Source: Halocaridina rubra
Taxonomy: Eukaryota > Arthropoda > Malacostraca > Decapoda > Atyidae
Length of the DNA stretch: 26,296 nt
Assembly: GCA_037179515.1 (NCBI GenBank)
Contig: JAXCGZ010017011.1
Location: 195,001 to 221,296 of the forward strand
Direction: 5' to 3'
This document shows positions 1-11,095 of the stretch, piece by piece; within the stretch, counting starts at the first letter, position 1; the number at the start of each line of letters is the position of its first letter. Under the pieces are notes generated by a model. That model saw nothing but the letters and a program-made list of their open reading frames with translations. It was not told the origin of the DNA and ran no database searches. Made by a program: the position numbers and the translations under genes.

Positions 1-38
1 ATTACTAAGTCAAGGCGCTACCACTACACCACAGAAGG
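1..38 (-). tRNA. Partial tRNA-like copy cut by the left window edge
   Basis: This is the 5' part of a tRNA-like unit, from the acceptor 5' strand (minus-strand start at 38) through the A box to part of the anticodon arm. Its 3' part with the B box lies outside the window. The visible bases agree with the common form of the family. The spacer that follows (39-242) is among the most diverged in the window: it has TTTTACAGG where others have ATTACAG, and nine T rather than six before the next copy. Confidence 0.75.
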
Positions 39-523
39 TTAAAAGGAACCCAACCTTATAGCTTCAATCTGCTATACTTAGGAATGAACGCATTCTAACT
101 GAATGCCACTATGTTCATTTTACAGGATTCCCCAACCTCACTCGTGGCTTCATTTTAGCATTTAATTCAATTCCCAATCTCGTTCGGGCCATGAAATACA
201 AATAAGCACATTACATATGTGAAAACATGAATCATTTTTTTTTACCCCGACCGGGACTCGAACCTAGGACTTATGATTACTAAGTCAAGGCGCTACCACT
301 ACACCACAGAAGGTTAAAAGGAACCCAACCTTATAGCTTATATCTGCTTTACTTAGGAATGAACATATTCTAACTGAATGCCACTATGTTCATATTGCTG
401 ATTCCCCAATCTCACTTGTGGCTTCATTTAAGCATTTAATTCAATTCCCAATCTCATTTGGTCCATGAAATACAAATAAGCACATTACATATGTGAAAAC
501 ATGAATCATTTTTTACCCCGACC
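39..523. repeat. Left-hand diverged monomers
   Basis: The spacers here carry more private changes than those further in: CTTCAATCTGC near 63, CAGGATTCC near 123, CTGCTTTAC near 346, GAACATATTC near 361, TTGCTGATT near 396, CTCACTTGTGG near 412 and CATTTGGTCC near 455. Nine T occur before 243. These fit a region further from the zone of active exchange, perhaps towards an array edge that lies outside the window. Confidence 0.6.
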
Positions 524-1037
524 GGGACTCGAACCTAGGACTTATGATTACTAAGTAAAGGCGCTACCACTACACCATAGAAGGTTAAAAGGAACCCAAC
601 CTTATAGCTTATATCTGCTATACTTTGGAATGAACGCATTCTAACTGAATGCCACTATGTTCATATTACAGATTCCCCAACCTCACTCGTGGCTTCATTT
701 TAGCATTTAATTCAATTCCCAATCTCATTCGGGCCATGAAATACAAATAAGCACATTACATATGTGAAAACATGAATCATTTTTTACCCCCACCGGGACT
801 CGAACCTAGGACTTATGATTACTAAGTCAAGGCGCTACCACTACACCACAGAAGGTTAAAAGGAACCCAACCTTATAGATTATATCTGCTATACTTAGGA
901 ATGAACGCATTCTAACTGAATGCCACTATGTTCATATTACAGATTCCCCAACCTCACTCGTGGCTTCATTTTAGCATTTAATTTAATTCCCAATCTCATT
1001 CGGGCCATGAAATACAAATAAGCACATTACATATGTG

Positions 1038-1041
1038 AAAA
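1038..1041 (-). terminator. Minimal Pol III terminator TTTT (representative)
   Basis: On the minus strand the tRNA-like 3' end at 1056 is followed by AAAAAATGATTCATG and then TTTT, beginning 15 nt downstream. Four T is the minimum run that stops animal polymerase III. The motif, seen as GTGAAAAC on the plus strand, is present in every monomer I checked. It would give a primary transcript of about 90 nt with a short trailer. The six-T run beside the gene lies on the plus strand, so it does not terminate minus-strand transcription. Confidence 0.5.
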
Positions 1042-1055
1042 CATGAATCATTTTT

Positions 1056-1126
1056 TACCCCGATCGGGACTCGAACCTAGGACTTATGATTACTAAGTCA
1101 AGGCGCTACCACTACACCACAGAAGG
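1056..1126 (-). tRNA. Representative tRNA-like copy; Thr(AGT)-type loop but shifted stem giving Ile(AAT)
   Basis: Read on the minus strand from 1126. The A box TGGTGTAGTGG (1109-1119) matches the tRNA consensus, and the B box GGTTCGAGTCC (1067-1077) is perfect. The D arm pairs as G-C, T-G, G-C, T-G around a short AGTGGTA loop. The T arm has loop TTCGAGT and stem CTAGG/CCCGG with one A-C mismatch. The acceptor stem is weak: CCTTCTG against TCGGGGT gives two Watson-Crick pairs, three G-T wobbles and two mismatches. Normal spacing puts TTAGTAA in the anticodon loop (anticodon AGT, threonine), but TTGAC does not pair with TCATA. Instead GACTTA and TAAGTC (1081-1099) form six perfect pairs around GTAATCA, which would present AAT (isoleucine) with T33 but an unusual C37. 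The GCGCCT, TAGTAA and TCCT-GGTTCGA blocks resemble animal tRNA-Thr(AGT), so that is my preferred ancestor. It could be a pseudogene or a tRNA-like RNA. Confidence 0.6.
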
Positions 1127-1143
1127 TTAAAAAGAACCCAACC
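1121..1143 (-). other. Inverted repeat spanning the tRNA leader and acceptor 5' end (representative)
   Basis: On the plus strand AAGGTT is followed about 11 nt later by AACCTT in most monomers, a 6-bp inverted repeat. On the minus strand one arm covers the first bases of the tRNA-like acceptor and the other lies in the leader, so a leader-containing transcript could fold its own 5' end away from the acceptor stem. In this unit the second arm is AACCCT, which leaves 5 of 6 pairs. In units with AACGTT (for example after 1327 and 2140) one pair is also lost. Confidence 0.35.
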
Positions 1144-1326
1144 CTATAGCTTATATCTGCTATACTTAGGAATGAACGCATTCTAACTGAATGCCACTAT
1201 GTTCATATTACAGATTCCCCAACCTCACTCGTGGCTTCATTTTAGCATTTAATTCAATTCCCAATCTCATTCGGGCCATGAAATACAAATAAGCACATTA
1301 CATATGTGAAAACATGAATCATTTTT
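1127..1326. repeat. Spacer of the monomer (representative)
   Basis: This is about 200 bp between two tRNA-like copies. Going rightwards it holds the tRNA leader with the TATA-like stretch, a small inverted repeat GAATG-AACG-CATTC, a degenerate direct repeat (CCCCAACCTCACTCGTGGC, then CCCAATCTCATTCGGGCC about 42 bp on), a second inverted repeat CACAT-TACAT-ATGTG, and the TTTT terminator of the next unit. I see no poly-A or microsatellite tail. The monomer as a whole therefore does not look like an intact SINE, although it could have started as one. Confidence 0.6.
1150..1156 (-). promoter_or_regulatory. TATA-like element upstream of the tRNA-like gene (representative)
   Basis: The minus strand reads ATATAAG here, 24 to 30 nt before the tRNA-like start at 1126. 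This is the distance at which a TATA box helps position TFIIIB at some polymerase III genes. A second TATAA, in CTATAAGG, lies about 6 nt nearer the gene. The same pair recurs in nearly every monomer, 84 to 90 bp above the GGG anchor of the plus strand. Variants occur, such as TAATAT in place of TTATAT in the unit after 7021. The role is inferred from position; the region is AT-rich and the match could be chance. Confidence 0.4.
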
Positions 1327-3226
1327 TACCCTGACCGGGACTCGAACCTAGGACTTATGATTACTAAGTCAAGGCGCTACCACTACACCACAGAAGGTTA
1401 AAAGGAACCCAACGTTATAGCTTATATCTGCTATACTTAAGAATGAACGCATTCTAACTGAATGCCAATATGTTCATATTGCAGATTCCCCAACCTCACT
1501 CGTGGCTTCATTTTAGCATTTAATTCAATTCCCAATCTCATTCGGGCAATGAAATACAAATAAGCACATTACATATGTGAAAACATGAATCATTTTTTAC
1601 CTCCACCGGGACTCGAACCTAGGACTTATGATTACTAAGTCAAGGCGCTACCACTACACCACAGAAGGTTAAAAGGAACCCAACCTTATAGCTTATATCT
1701 GCTATACTTAGGAATGATCGCATTCTAACTGAATGCCACTATGTTCATATTACAGATTCCCCAACCTCACTCGTGGCTTCATTTTAGCATTTAATTCAAT
1801 TCCCAATCTCATTCGGGCCATGAAATACAAATTAGCACATTACATATGTGAAAACATGAATCATTTTTTACCCCGACCGGGACTCGAACCTAGGACTTAT
1901 GATTACTAAGTAAAGGCGCTACCACTACACCACAAAAGGTTGAAAGGAACCCAACCTTATAGCTTATATCTGCTATACTTAGGAATGAACGCATTCTAAC
2001 TGAATGCCACTATGTTCATATTACAGATTCCCCAACCTCACTCGTGGCTTCATTTTAGCATTTAATTCAATTCCCAATCTCATTCGGGCCATGAAATACA
2101 AATAAGCACATTACATATGTGAAAACATGAATCATTTTTTACCCCGATCGGGACTCGAACCTAGGACTTATGATTACTAAGTCAAGGCGCTACCACTACA
2201 CCACAGAAGGTTAAAAGGAACCCAACGTTATAGCTTATATCTGCTATACTTAGGAATGAACGCATTCTAACTGAATGCCACTATGTTCATATTACAGATT
2301 CCCCAACCTCACTCGTGGCTTCATTTTAGCATTTAATTCAATTCCCAATCTCATTCGGGCCATGAAATACAAATAAGCACATTACATATGTGAAAACATG
2401 AATCATTTTTTACCCCGATCGGGACTCGAACCTAGGACTTATGATTACTAAGTCAAGGCGCTACCACTACACCACAGAAGGTTAAAAGGAACCCAACCCT
2501 ATAGCTTATATCTGCTATACTTAGGAATGAACGCATTCTAACTGAATGCCACTATGTTCATATTACAGATTCCCCAACCTCACTCGTGGCTTCATTTTAG
2601 CATTTAATTCAATTCCCAATCTCATTCGGGCCATGAAATACAAATAAGCACATTACATATGTGAAAACATGAATCATTTTTTATCCTCACCGGGACTCGA
2701 ACCTAGGACTTATGATTACTAAGTCAAGGCGCTACCACTACACCACAGAAGGTTAAAAGGAACCCAACCTTATAGCTTCTATCTGCTATACTTAGGAATG
2801 AATGCATTCTAACTGAATGCCACTATGTTCATATTACAGATTCCCCAACCTCACTCGTGGCTTCATTTTAGCATTTAATTCAATTCCCAATCTCATTCAA
2901 GCCATGAAATACAAATAAGCACATTACATATGTGAAAACATGAATCATTTTTTTTTACCCCGACCGGGACTCGAACCTAGGACTTATGATTACTAAGTCA
3001 AGACGCTACCACAACACCACAGAAGGTTAAAAGGAACCCAACCCTATAGCTTATATCTGCTATACTTAGGAATGAACGCATTCTAACTGAATGCCACTAT
3101 GTTCATATTACAGATTCCCCAACCTCACTCGTGGCTTCATTTTAGCATTTAATTCAATTCCCAATCTCATTTGGGCCATGAAATACAAATAAGCACATTA
3201 CATATGTGAAAACATGAATCATTTTT

Positions 3227-3297
3227 TACCCCGACAAGGACTCGAACCTAGGACTTATGATTACTAAGTCAAGTCACTACCACTACACCACAGAAGG
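3227..3297 (-). tRNA. tRNA-like copy with damaged T stem and D arm (GACAAGG allele)
   Basis: The plus strand has GACAAGGACTCG where the family has GACCGGGACTCG, which removes T-stem and acceptor-side pairs. It also has AAGTCACTACC for AAGGCGCTACC, which breaks the D stem. The B-box core is intact. The same allele is at 16980-17050. The spacer of this unit also carries TTGCAG, TTTAAGTATT and GGTCCATG, shared in part with the first full unit at 253-523. Confidence 0.5.
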
Positions 3298-4852
3298 TTA
3301 AAAGGAACCCAACCTTATAGCATATATCTGCTATACTTAGGAATGAACACATTCTAACTGAATGCCACTATGTTCATATTGCAGATTCCCCAACCTCACT
3401 CGTGGCTTCATTTAAGTATTTAATTCAATTCCCAATCTCATTCGGTCCATGAAATACAAATAAGCACATTACATATGTGAAAACATGAATCATTTTTTAC
3501 CCTGACCGGGACTCGAACCTAGGACTTATGATTACTAAGTAAAGGCGCTACCACTACACCACAGAAGGTTAAAAGGAACCCAACCTTATAGCTTATATCT
3601 GCTATACTTTGGAATGAACGCATTCTAACTGAATGCCACTATGTTCATATTACAGATTCCCCAACCTCACTAGTGGCTTCATTTTAGCATTTAATTCAAT
3701 TCCCAATCTCATTCGGGCCATGAAATACAAATAAGCACATTACATATGTGAAAACATGAATCATTTTTTACCCCGACCGGGACTCGAACCTAGGACTTAT
3801 GATTACTAAGTCAAGGCGCTACCACTACACCACAGAAGGTTAAAAGGAACCCAACCTTATAGCTTATATCTGCTATACTTAGGAATGAACGCATTCTAAC
3901 TGAATGCCTCTATGTTCATATTACAGATTCCCCAACCTCACTCGTGGCTTCATTTTAGCATTTACTTCAATTCCCAATCTCATTCGGGCCATGAAATACA
4001 AATAAGCACATTACATATGTGAAAACATGAATCATTTTTTACCCCGATCGGGACTCGAACCTAGGACTTATGATTACTAAGTCAAGGCGCTACCACTACA
4101 CCACAGAAGGTTAAAAAGAACCAAACCCTATAGCTTATATCTGCTATGCTTAGGAATGAACGCATTCTAACTGAGTGCCACTATGTTCATATTACAGATT
4201 CCCCAACCTCACTCGTGGCTTCATTTTAGCATTTAATTCAATTCCCAATCTCATTCAGGCCATGAAATACAAATAAGCACATTACATATGTGAAAACATG
4301 AATCATTTTTTACCCTGACCGGGACTCGAACCTAGGACTTATGATTACTAAGTCAAGGCGCTACCACTACACCACAGAAAGTTAAAAGGAACCCAACGTT
4401 ATAGCTTATATCTGCTATACCTAAGAATGAACGCATTCTAACTGAATGCCACTATGTTCATATTACAGATTCCCCAACCTCACTCGTGGCTTCATTTTAG
4501 CATTTAATTCAATTCCCAATCTCATTCGGGCCATGAAATACAAATAAGCACATTACATATGTGAAAACATGAATCATTTTTTACCCCCACCGGGACTCGA
4601 ACCTAGGACTTATGATTACTAAGTCAAGGCGCTTCCACTACACCACAGAAGGTTAAAAGGAACCCAACCTTATAGCTTATATCTGCTATACTTAGGAATG
4701 AACGCATTCTAACTGAATGCGACTATGTTCATATTACAGATTCCCCAACCTCACTCGTGGCTTCATTTTAGCATTTAATTCAATTCCCAATCTCATTCGG
4801 GCCATGAAATACAAATTAGCACATTACATATGTGAAAACATGAATCATTTTT

Positions 4853-4923
4853 TACCCCGACCGGGACTCAAAACTAGGACTTATGATTACTAAGTCAAGG
4901 TGCTACCACTACACCACAAAAGG
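4853..4923 (-). pseudogene. tRNA-like copy with destroyed B box (first of three)
   Basis: The plus strand has CTCAAAACTAGG where the family has CTCGAACCTAGG, so the minus-strand B box loses the invariant TTCGA core. The D arm also has GTGCTACC for GCGCTACC, and the leader differs (AAAGCTTATA). The same allele occurs at 8647-8717 and 18606-18676 because this unit belongs to the 14-monomer repeat. TFIIIC binding, and so transcription, is likely lost in these three units. Confidence 0.6.
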
Positions 4924-6749
4924 TTGAAAGGAACCCAACCTTAAAGCTTATATCTGCTATACTTAGGAATGAACGCATTCTAACTTAATGCCACTATGTT
5001 CATATTACAGATTCCCCAACCTCACTCGTGGCTTCATTTTAGCATTTAATTCAATTCCCAATCTCATTCGGGCCATGAAATACAAATAAGCACATTACAT
5101 ATGTGAAAACATGAATCATTTTTTACCCCGATCGGGACTCGAACCTAGGACTTATGATTACTAAGTCAAGGCGCTACCACTACACCACAGAAGGTTAAAA
5201 GGAACCCAACCTTATAGCTTATATCTGCTATACTTAGGAATGAACGCATTCTAACTGAATTCCACTATGTTCATATTACAGATTCCCCAACCTCACTAGT
5301 GGCTTCATTTTAGCATTTAATTCAATTCCCAATCTCATTCGGGCTATGAAATACAAATAAGCACATTACATGTGTGAAAACATGAATCATTTTTTACCCC
5401 GATCGGGACTCGAACCTAGGACTTATGATTACTAAGTCAAGGCGCTACCACTATACCACAGAAGGTTAAAAGGAACCCAACCTTATAGCTAATATCTGCT
5501 ATACTTAGGAATGAACGCATTCTAACTGAATGCCACTATGTTCATATTACAGATTCCCCAACCTCACTCGTGGCTTCATTTTAGCATTTAATTCAATTCC
5601 CAATCTCATTCGGGCCATGAAATACAAATAAGCACATTACATATGTGAAAACATGAATCATTTTTTACCCCCACCGGGACTCGAACCTAGGACTTATGAT
5701 TACTAAGTCAAGGCGCTACCACTACACCACAGAAGGTTAAAAGGAACCCAACGTTATAGCTTATATCTGCTATACTTATTAATGAACGCATTCTAACTGA
5801 ATGCCACTATGTTCATATTACAGATTCCCCAACCTCACTCGTGGCTTCATTTTAGCATTTAATTCAATTCCCAATCTCATTCGGGATATGAAATACAAAT
5901 AAGCACATTACATATGTGAAAACATGAATCATTTTTTACCCCCACCGGGACTCGAACCTAGGACTTATGATTACTAAGTCAAGGCGCTACCACTACACCA
6001 CAGAAGGTTAAAAGGAACCCAACCTTATAGCTTATATCTGCTATACTTAGGAATGAACGCATTCTAACTGAATGCCACTATGTTCATATTACAGATTCCC
6101 CAACCTCACTCGTGGCTTCATTTTAGCATTTAATTCAATTCCCAATCTCATTCGGGCCATGAAATACAAATAAGCACATTACATATGTGAAAACATGAAT
6201 TATTTTTTACCCCGATCGGGACTCGAACCTAGGACTTATGATTACTAAGTCAAGGCGCTACCACTACACCACAGAAAGTTGAAAGGAACCCAACCTTATA
6301 GCTTATATCTGCTATACTTAGGAATGAACGCATTCTAACTGAATGCCACTATGTTCATATTACAGATTCCCCAACCTCACTCGTGGCTTCATTTTAGCAT
6401 TTAATTCAATTCCCAATCTCATTCGGGCCATGAAATACAAATAAGCACATTACATATGTGAAAACATGAATCATTTTTTACCCCGACCGGGACTCGAACC
6501 TAGGACTTATGATTACTAAGTCAAGGCACTACCACTACACCACAGAAGGTTAAAAGGAACCCAACGTTATAGCTCATATCTGCTATACTTAGGAATGAAC
6601 GCATTCTAACTGAGTGCCACTATGTTCATATTACAGATTCCCCAACCTCACTCGTGGCTTCATTTTAGCATTTAATTCAATTCCCAATCTCATTCGGGCC
6701 ATGAAATACAAATAAGCACATTATATATGTGAAAACATGAATCATTTTT

Positions 6750-6820
6750 TACCCCGACCGGGACTCGAACATAGGACTTTTGATTACTAAGTCAAGGCGC
6801 TCCCACTACACCACAGAAGG
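6750..6820 (-). tRNA. tRNA-like copy with changed anticodon stem (ACTTTTG allele)
   Basis: The plus strand reads GAACATAGGACTTTTGATTAC, with CATAGG for CCTAGG and a T that removes the closing pair of the shifted anticodon hairpin. The change also creates TCAA, complementary to TTGA, which partly restores pairing in the Thr(AGT) register. The D arm has GCTCCCAC for GCTACCAC. Matching copies are at 10544-10614 and 20503-20573. Confidence 0.5.
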
Positions 6821-7301
6821 TTAAAAGGAACCCAACCTTATAGCTTATATCTGCTATACTTAGGAATGAATGCATTCTAACTGAATGCCACTATGTTCAT
6901 ATTACAGATTCCCCAACCTCACTCGTGGCTTCATTTTAGCATTTAATTCAATTCCCAATCTCATTAGGGCCATGAAATACAAATAAGTACATTACATATG
7001 TGAAAACATGAATCATTTTTTACCCCGATCGGGACTCGAACCTAGGACTTATGATTACTAAGTCAAGGCGCTACCACTACACCACAGAAGGTTAAAAGGA
7101 ACCCAACCTTATAGCTAATATCTGCTATACCTAGGAATGAGCGCATTCTAACTGAATGCCACTATGTTCATATTACAGATTCCCCAACCTTACTCGTGGC
7201 TTCATTTTAGCATTTAATTCAATTCCCAATCTCATTCGGGCCATGAAATACTAATAAGCACATTACATATGTGAAAACATGAATCATTTTTTACCCCGAT
7301 C

Positions 7302-10300
7302 GGGACTCGAACCTAGGACTTATGATTACTAAGTAAAGGCGCTACCACTACACCACAGAAGGTTAAAAGGAACCCAACCTTATAGCTTATATCTGCTATA
7401 CTTTGGAATGAACGCATTCTAACTGAATGCCACTATGTTCATATTACAGATTCCCCAACCTCACTAGTGGCTTCATTTTAGCATTTAATTCAATTCCCAA
7501 TCTCATTCGGGCCATGAAATACAAATAAGCACATTACATATGTGAAAACATGAATCATTTTTTACCCCGACCGGGACTCGAACCTAGGACTTATGATTAC
7601 TAAGTCAAGGCGCTACCACTACACCACAGAAGGTTAAAAGGAACCCAACCTTATAGCTTATATCTGCTATACTTAGGAATGAACGCATTCTAACTGAATG
7701 CCTCTATGTTCATATTACAGATTCCCCAACCTCACTCGTGGCTTCATTTTAGCATTTACTTCAATTCCCAATCTCATTCGGGCCATGAAATACAAATAAG
7801 CACATTACATATGTGAAAACATGAATCATTTTTTACCCCGATCGGGACTCGAACCTAGGACTTATGATTACTAAGTCAAGGCGCTACCACTACACCACAG
7901 AAGGTTAAAAAGAACCAAACCCTATAGCTTATATCTGCTATGCTTAGGAATGAACGCATTCTAACTGAGTGCCACTATGTTCATATTACAGATTCCCCAA
8001 CCTCACTCGTGGCTTCATTTTAGCATTTAATTCAATTCCCAATCTCATTCAGGCCATGAAATACAAATAAGCACATTACATATGTGAAAACATGAATCAT
8101 TTTTTACCCTGACCGGGACTCGAACCTAGGACTTATGATTACTAAGTCAAGGCGCTACCACTACACCACAGAAAGTTAAAAGGAACCCAACGTTATAGCT
8201 TATATCTGCTATACCTAAGAATGAACGCATTCTAACTGAATGCCACTATGTTCATATTACAGATTCCCCAACCTCACTCGTGGCTTCATTTTAGCATTTA
8301 ATTCAATTCCCAATCTCATTCGGGCCATGAAATACAAATAAGCACATTACATATGTGAAAACATGAATCATTTTTTACCCCCACCGGGACTCGAACCTAG
8401 GACTTATGATTACTAAGTCAAGGCGCTTCCACTACACCACAGAAGGTTAAAAGGAACCCAACCTTATAGCTTATATCTGCTATACTTAGGAATGAACGCA
8501 TTCTAACTGAATGCGACTATGTTCATATTACAGATTCCCCAACCTCACTCGTGGCTTCATTTTAGCATTTAATTCAATTCCCAATCTCATTCGGGCCATG
8601 AAATACAAATTAGCACATTACATATGTGAAAACATGAATCATTTTTTACCCCGACCGGGACTCAAAACTAGGACTTATGATTACTAAGTCAAGGTGCTAC
8701 CACTACACCACAAAAGGTTGAAAGGAACCCAACCTTAAAGCTTATATCTGCTATACTTAGGAATGAACGCATTCTAACTTAATGCCACTATGTTCATATT
8801 ACAGATTCCCCAACCTCACTCGTGGCTTCATTTTAGCATTTAATTCAATTCCCAATCTCATTCGGGCCATGAAATACAAATAAGCACATTACATATGTGA
8901 AAACATGAATCATTTTTTACCCCGATCGGGACTCGAACCTAGGACTTATGATTACTAAGTCAAGGCGCTACCACTACACCACAGAAGGTTAAAAGGAACC
9001 CAACCTTATAGCTTATATCTGCTATACTTAGGAATGAACGCATTCTAACTGAATTCCACTATGTTCATATTACAGATTCCCCAACCTCACTAGTGGCTTC
9101 ATTTTAGCATTTAATTCAATTCCCAATCTCATTCGGGCTATGAAATACAAATAAGCACATTACATGTGTGAAAACATGAATCATTTTTTACCCCGATCGG
9201 GACTCGAACCTAGGACTTATGATTACTAAGTCAAGGCGCTACCACTATACCACAGAAGGTTAAAAGGAACCCAACCTTATAGCTAATATCTGCTATACTT
9301 AGGAATGAACGCATTCTAACTGAATGCCACTATGTTCATATTACAGATTCCCCAACCTCACTCGTGGCTTCATTTTAGCATTTAATTCAATTCCCAATCT
9401 CATTCGGGCCATGAAATACAAATAAGCACATTACATATGTGAAAACATGAATCATTTTTTACCCCCACCGGGACTCGAACCTAGGACTTATGATTACTAA
9501 GTCAAGGCGCTACCACTACACCACAGAAGGTTAAAAGGAACCCAACGTTATAGCTTATATCTGCTATACTTATTAATGAACGCATTCTAACTGAATGCCA
9601 CTATGTTCATATTACAGATTCCCCAACCTCACTCGTGGCTTCATTTTAGCATTTAATTCAATTCCCAATCTCATTCGGGATATGAAATACAAATAAGCAC
9701 ATTACATATGTGAAAACATGAATCATTTTTTACCCCCACCGGGACTCGAACCTAGGACTTATGATTACTAAGTCAAGGCGCTACCACTACACCACAGAAG
9801 GTTAAAAGGAACCCAACCTTATAGCTTATATCTGCTATACTTAGGAATGAACGCATTCTAACTGAATGCCACTATGTTCATATTACAGATTCCCCAACCT
9901 CACTCGTGGCTTCATTTTAGCATTTAATTCAATTCCCAATCTCATTCGGGCCATGAAATACAAATAAGCACATTACATATGTGAAAACATGAATTATTTT
10001 TTACCCCGATCGGGACTCGAACCTAGGACTTATGATTACTAAGTCAAGGCGCTACCACTACACCACAGAAAGTTGAAAGGAACCCAACCTTATAGCTTAT
10101 ATCTGCTATACTTAGGAATGAACGCATTCTAACTGAATGCCACTATGTTCATATTACAGATTCCCCAACCTCACTCGTGGCTTCATTTTAGCATTTAATT
10201 CAATTCCCAATCTCATTCGGGCCATGAAATACAAATAAGCACATTACATATGTGAAAACATGAATCATTTTTTACCCCGACCGGGACTCGAACCTAGGAC

Positions 10301-11095
10301 TTATGATTACTAAGTCAAGGCACTACCACTACACCACAGAAGGTTAAAAGGAACCCAACGTTATAGCTCATATCTGCTATACTTAGGAATGAACGCATTC
10401 TAACTGAGTGCCACTATGTTCATATTACAGATTCCCCAACCTCACTCGTGGCTTCATTTTAGCATTTAATTCAATTCCCAATCTCATTCGGGCCATGAAA
10501 TACAAATAAGCACATTATATATGTGAAAACATGAATCATTTTTTACCCCGACCGGGACTCGAACATAGGACTTTTGATTACTAAGTCAAGGCGCTCCCAC
10601 TACACCACAGAAGGTTAAAAGGAACCCAACCTTATAGCTTATATCTGCTATACTTAGGAATGAACGCATTCTAACTGAATGCCACTATGTTCATATTACA
10701 GATTCCCCAACCTCACTCGTGGCTTCATTTTAGCATTTAATTCAATTCCCAATCTCATTAGGGCCATGAAATACAAATAAGTACATTACATATGTGAAAA
10801 CATGAATCATTTTTTACCCCGATCGGGACTCGAACCTAGGACTTATGATTACTAAGTCAAGGCGCTACCACTACACCACAGAAGGTTAAAAGGAACCCAA
10901 CCTTATAGCTAATATCTGCTATACCTAGGAATGAGCGCATTCTAACTGAATGCCACTATGTTCATATTACAGATTCCCCAACCTTACTCGTGGCTTCATT
11001 TTAGCATTTAATTCAATTCCCAATCTCATTCGGGCCATGAAATACTAATAAGCACATTACATATGTGAAAACATGAATCATTTTTTACCCCGATC
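7302..11095. repeat. 14-monomer higher-order repeat, copy B
   Basis: This is a direct tandem duplicate of copy A at an offset of 3794 bp. All the diagnostic variants recur in order, including CTCAAAACTAGG at 8660, CATGTGTG near 9165, CTTATTAATG near 9570 and GAACATAGG near 10561. The first unit is a hybrid: it has GATCGGG before the anchor, as at the end of the segment, and AAGTAAAGG after it, as at the start. The exchange point is therefore between 7301 and 7334. Confidence 0.92.

Larger units (their letters stand above)
3508..7301. repeat. 14-monomer higher-order repeat, copy A
   Basis: The segment is 3794 bp, exactly 14 x 271. It starts with a unit carrying AAGTAAAGG, CTTTGG and CACTAGTGG, followed by the GCCTCTATG unit and the GAACCAAACC unit. 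It ends with the unit carrying GAGCGC, CCTTACTCG and ATACTAATAAGC. The same ordered variants follow in copies B and C. The only internal difference from B that I found by eye is T at 6871 against C at 10665; copy C also has C there. Confidence 0.92.

Noticed and set aside
1045..1056. The plus-strand T6 to T9 run as a Pol III terminator for the tRNA-like gene.
   Set aside because: It lies on the wrong strand: the gene is on the minus strand, where the run reads as A. The minus-strand TTTT 15 nt downstream is the candidate instead.
1192..1293. A 33-codon plus-strand ORF in most monomers, starting at the ATG of TGAATGCC and ending at AAATACAAATAA, with a twice-occurring (F/I)PNL-R pattern.
   Set aside because: The peptide repeat is explained by the degenerate DNA repeat in the spacer. 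The ORF is preceded directly by a stop codon, has no evident promoter or export signal, and substitutions show no preference for silent sites by eye. I do not call it a gene.
1127..1326. Hammerhead ribozyme in the satellite, as in some animal satellites.
   Set aside because: Motifs such as CTGAATG and GTGAAAAC look vaguely similar, but I find no CTGANGA core with a matching GAAA and flanking stems on either strand.
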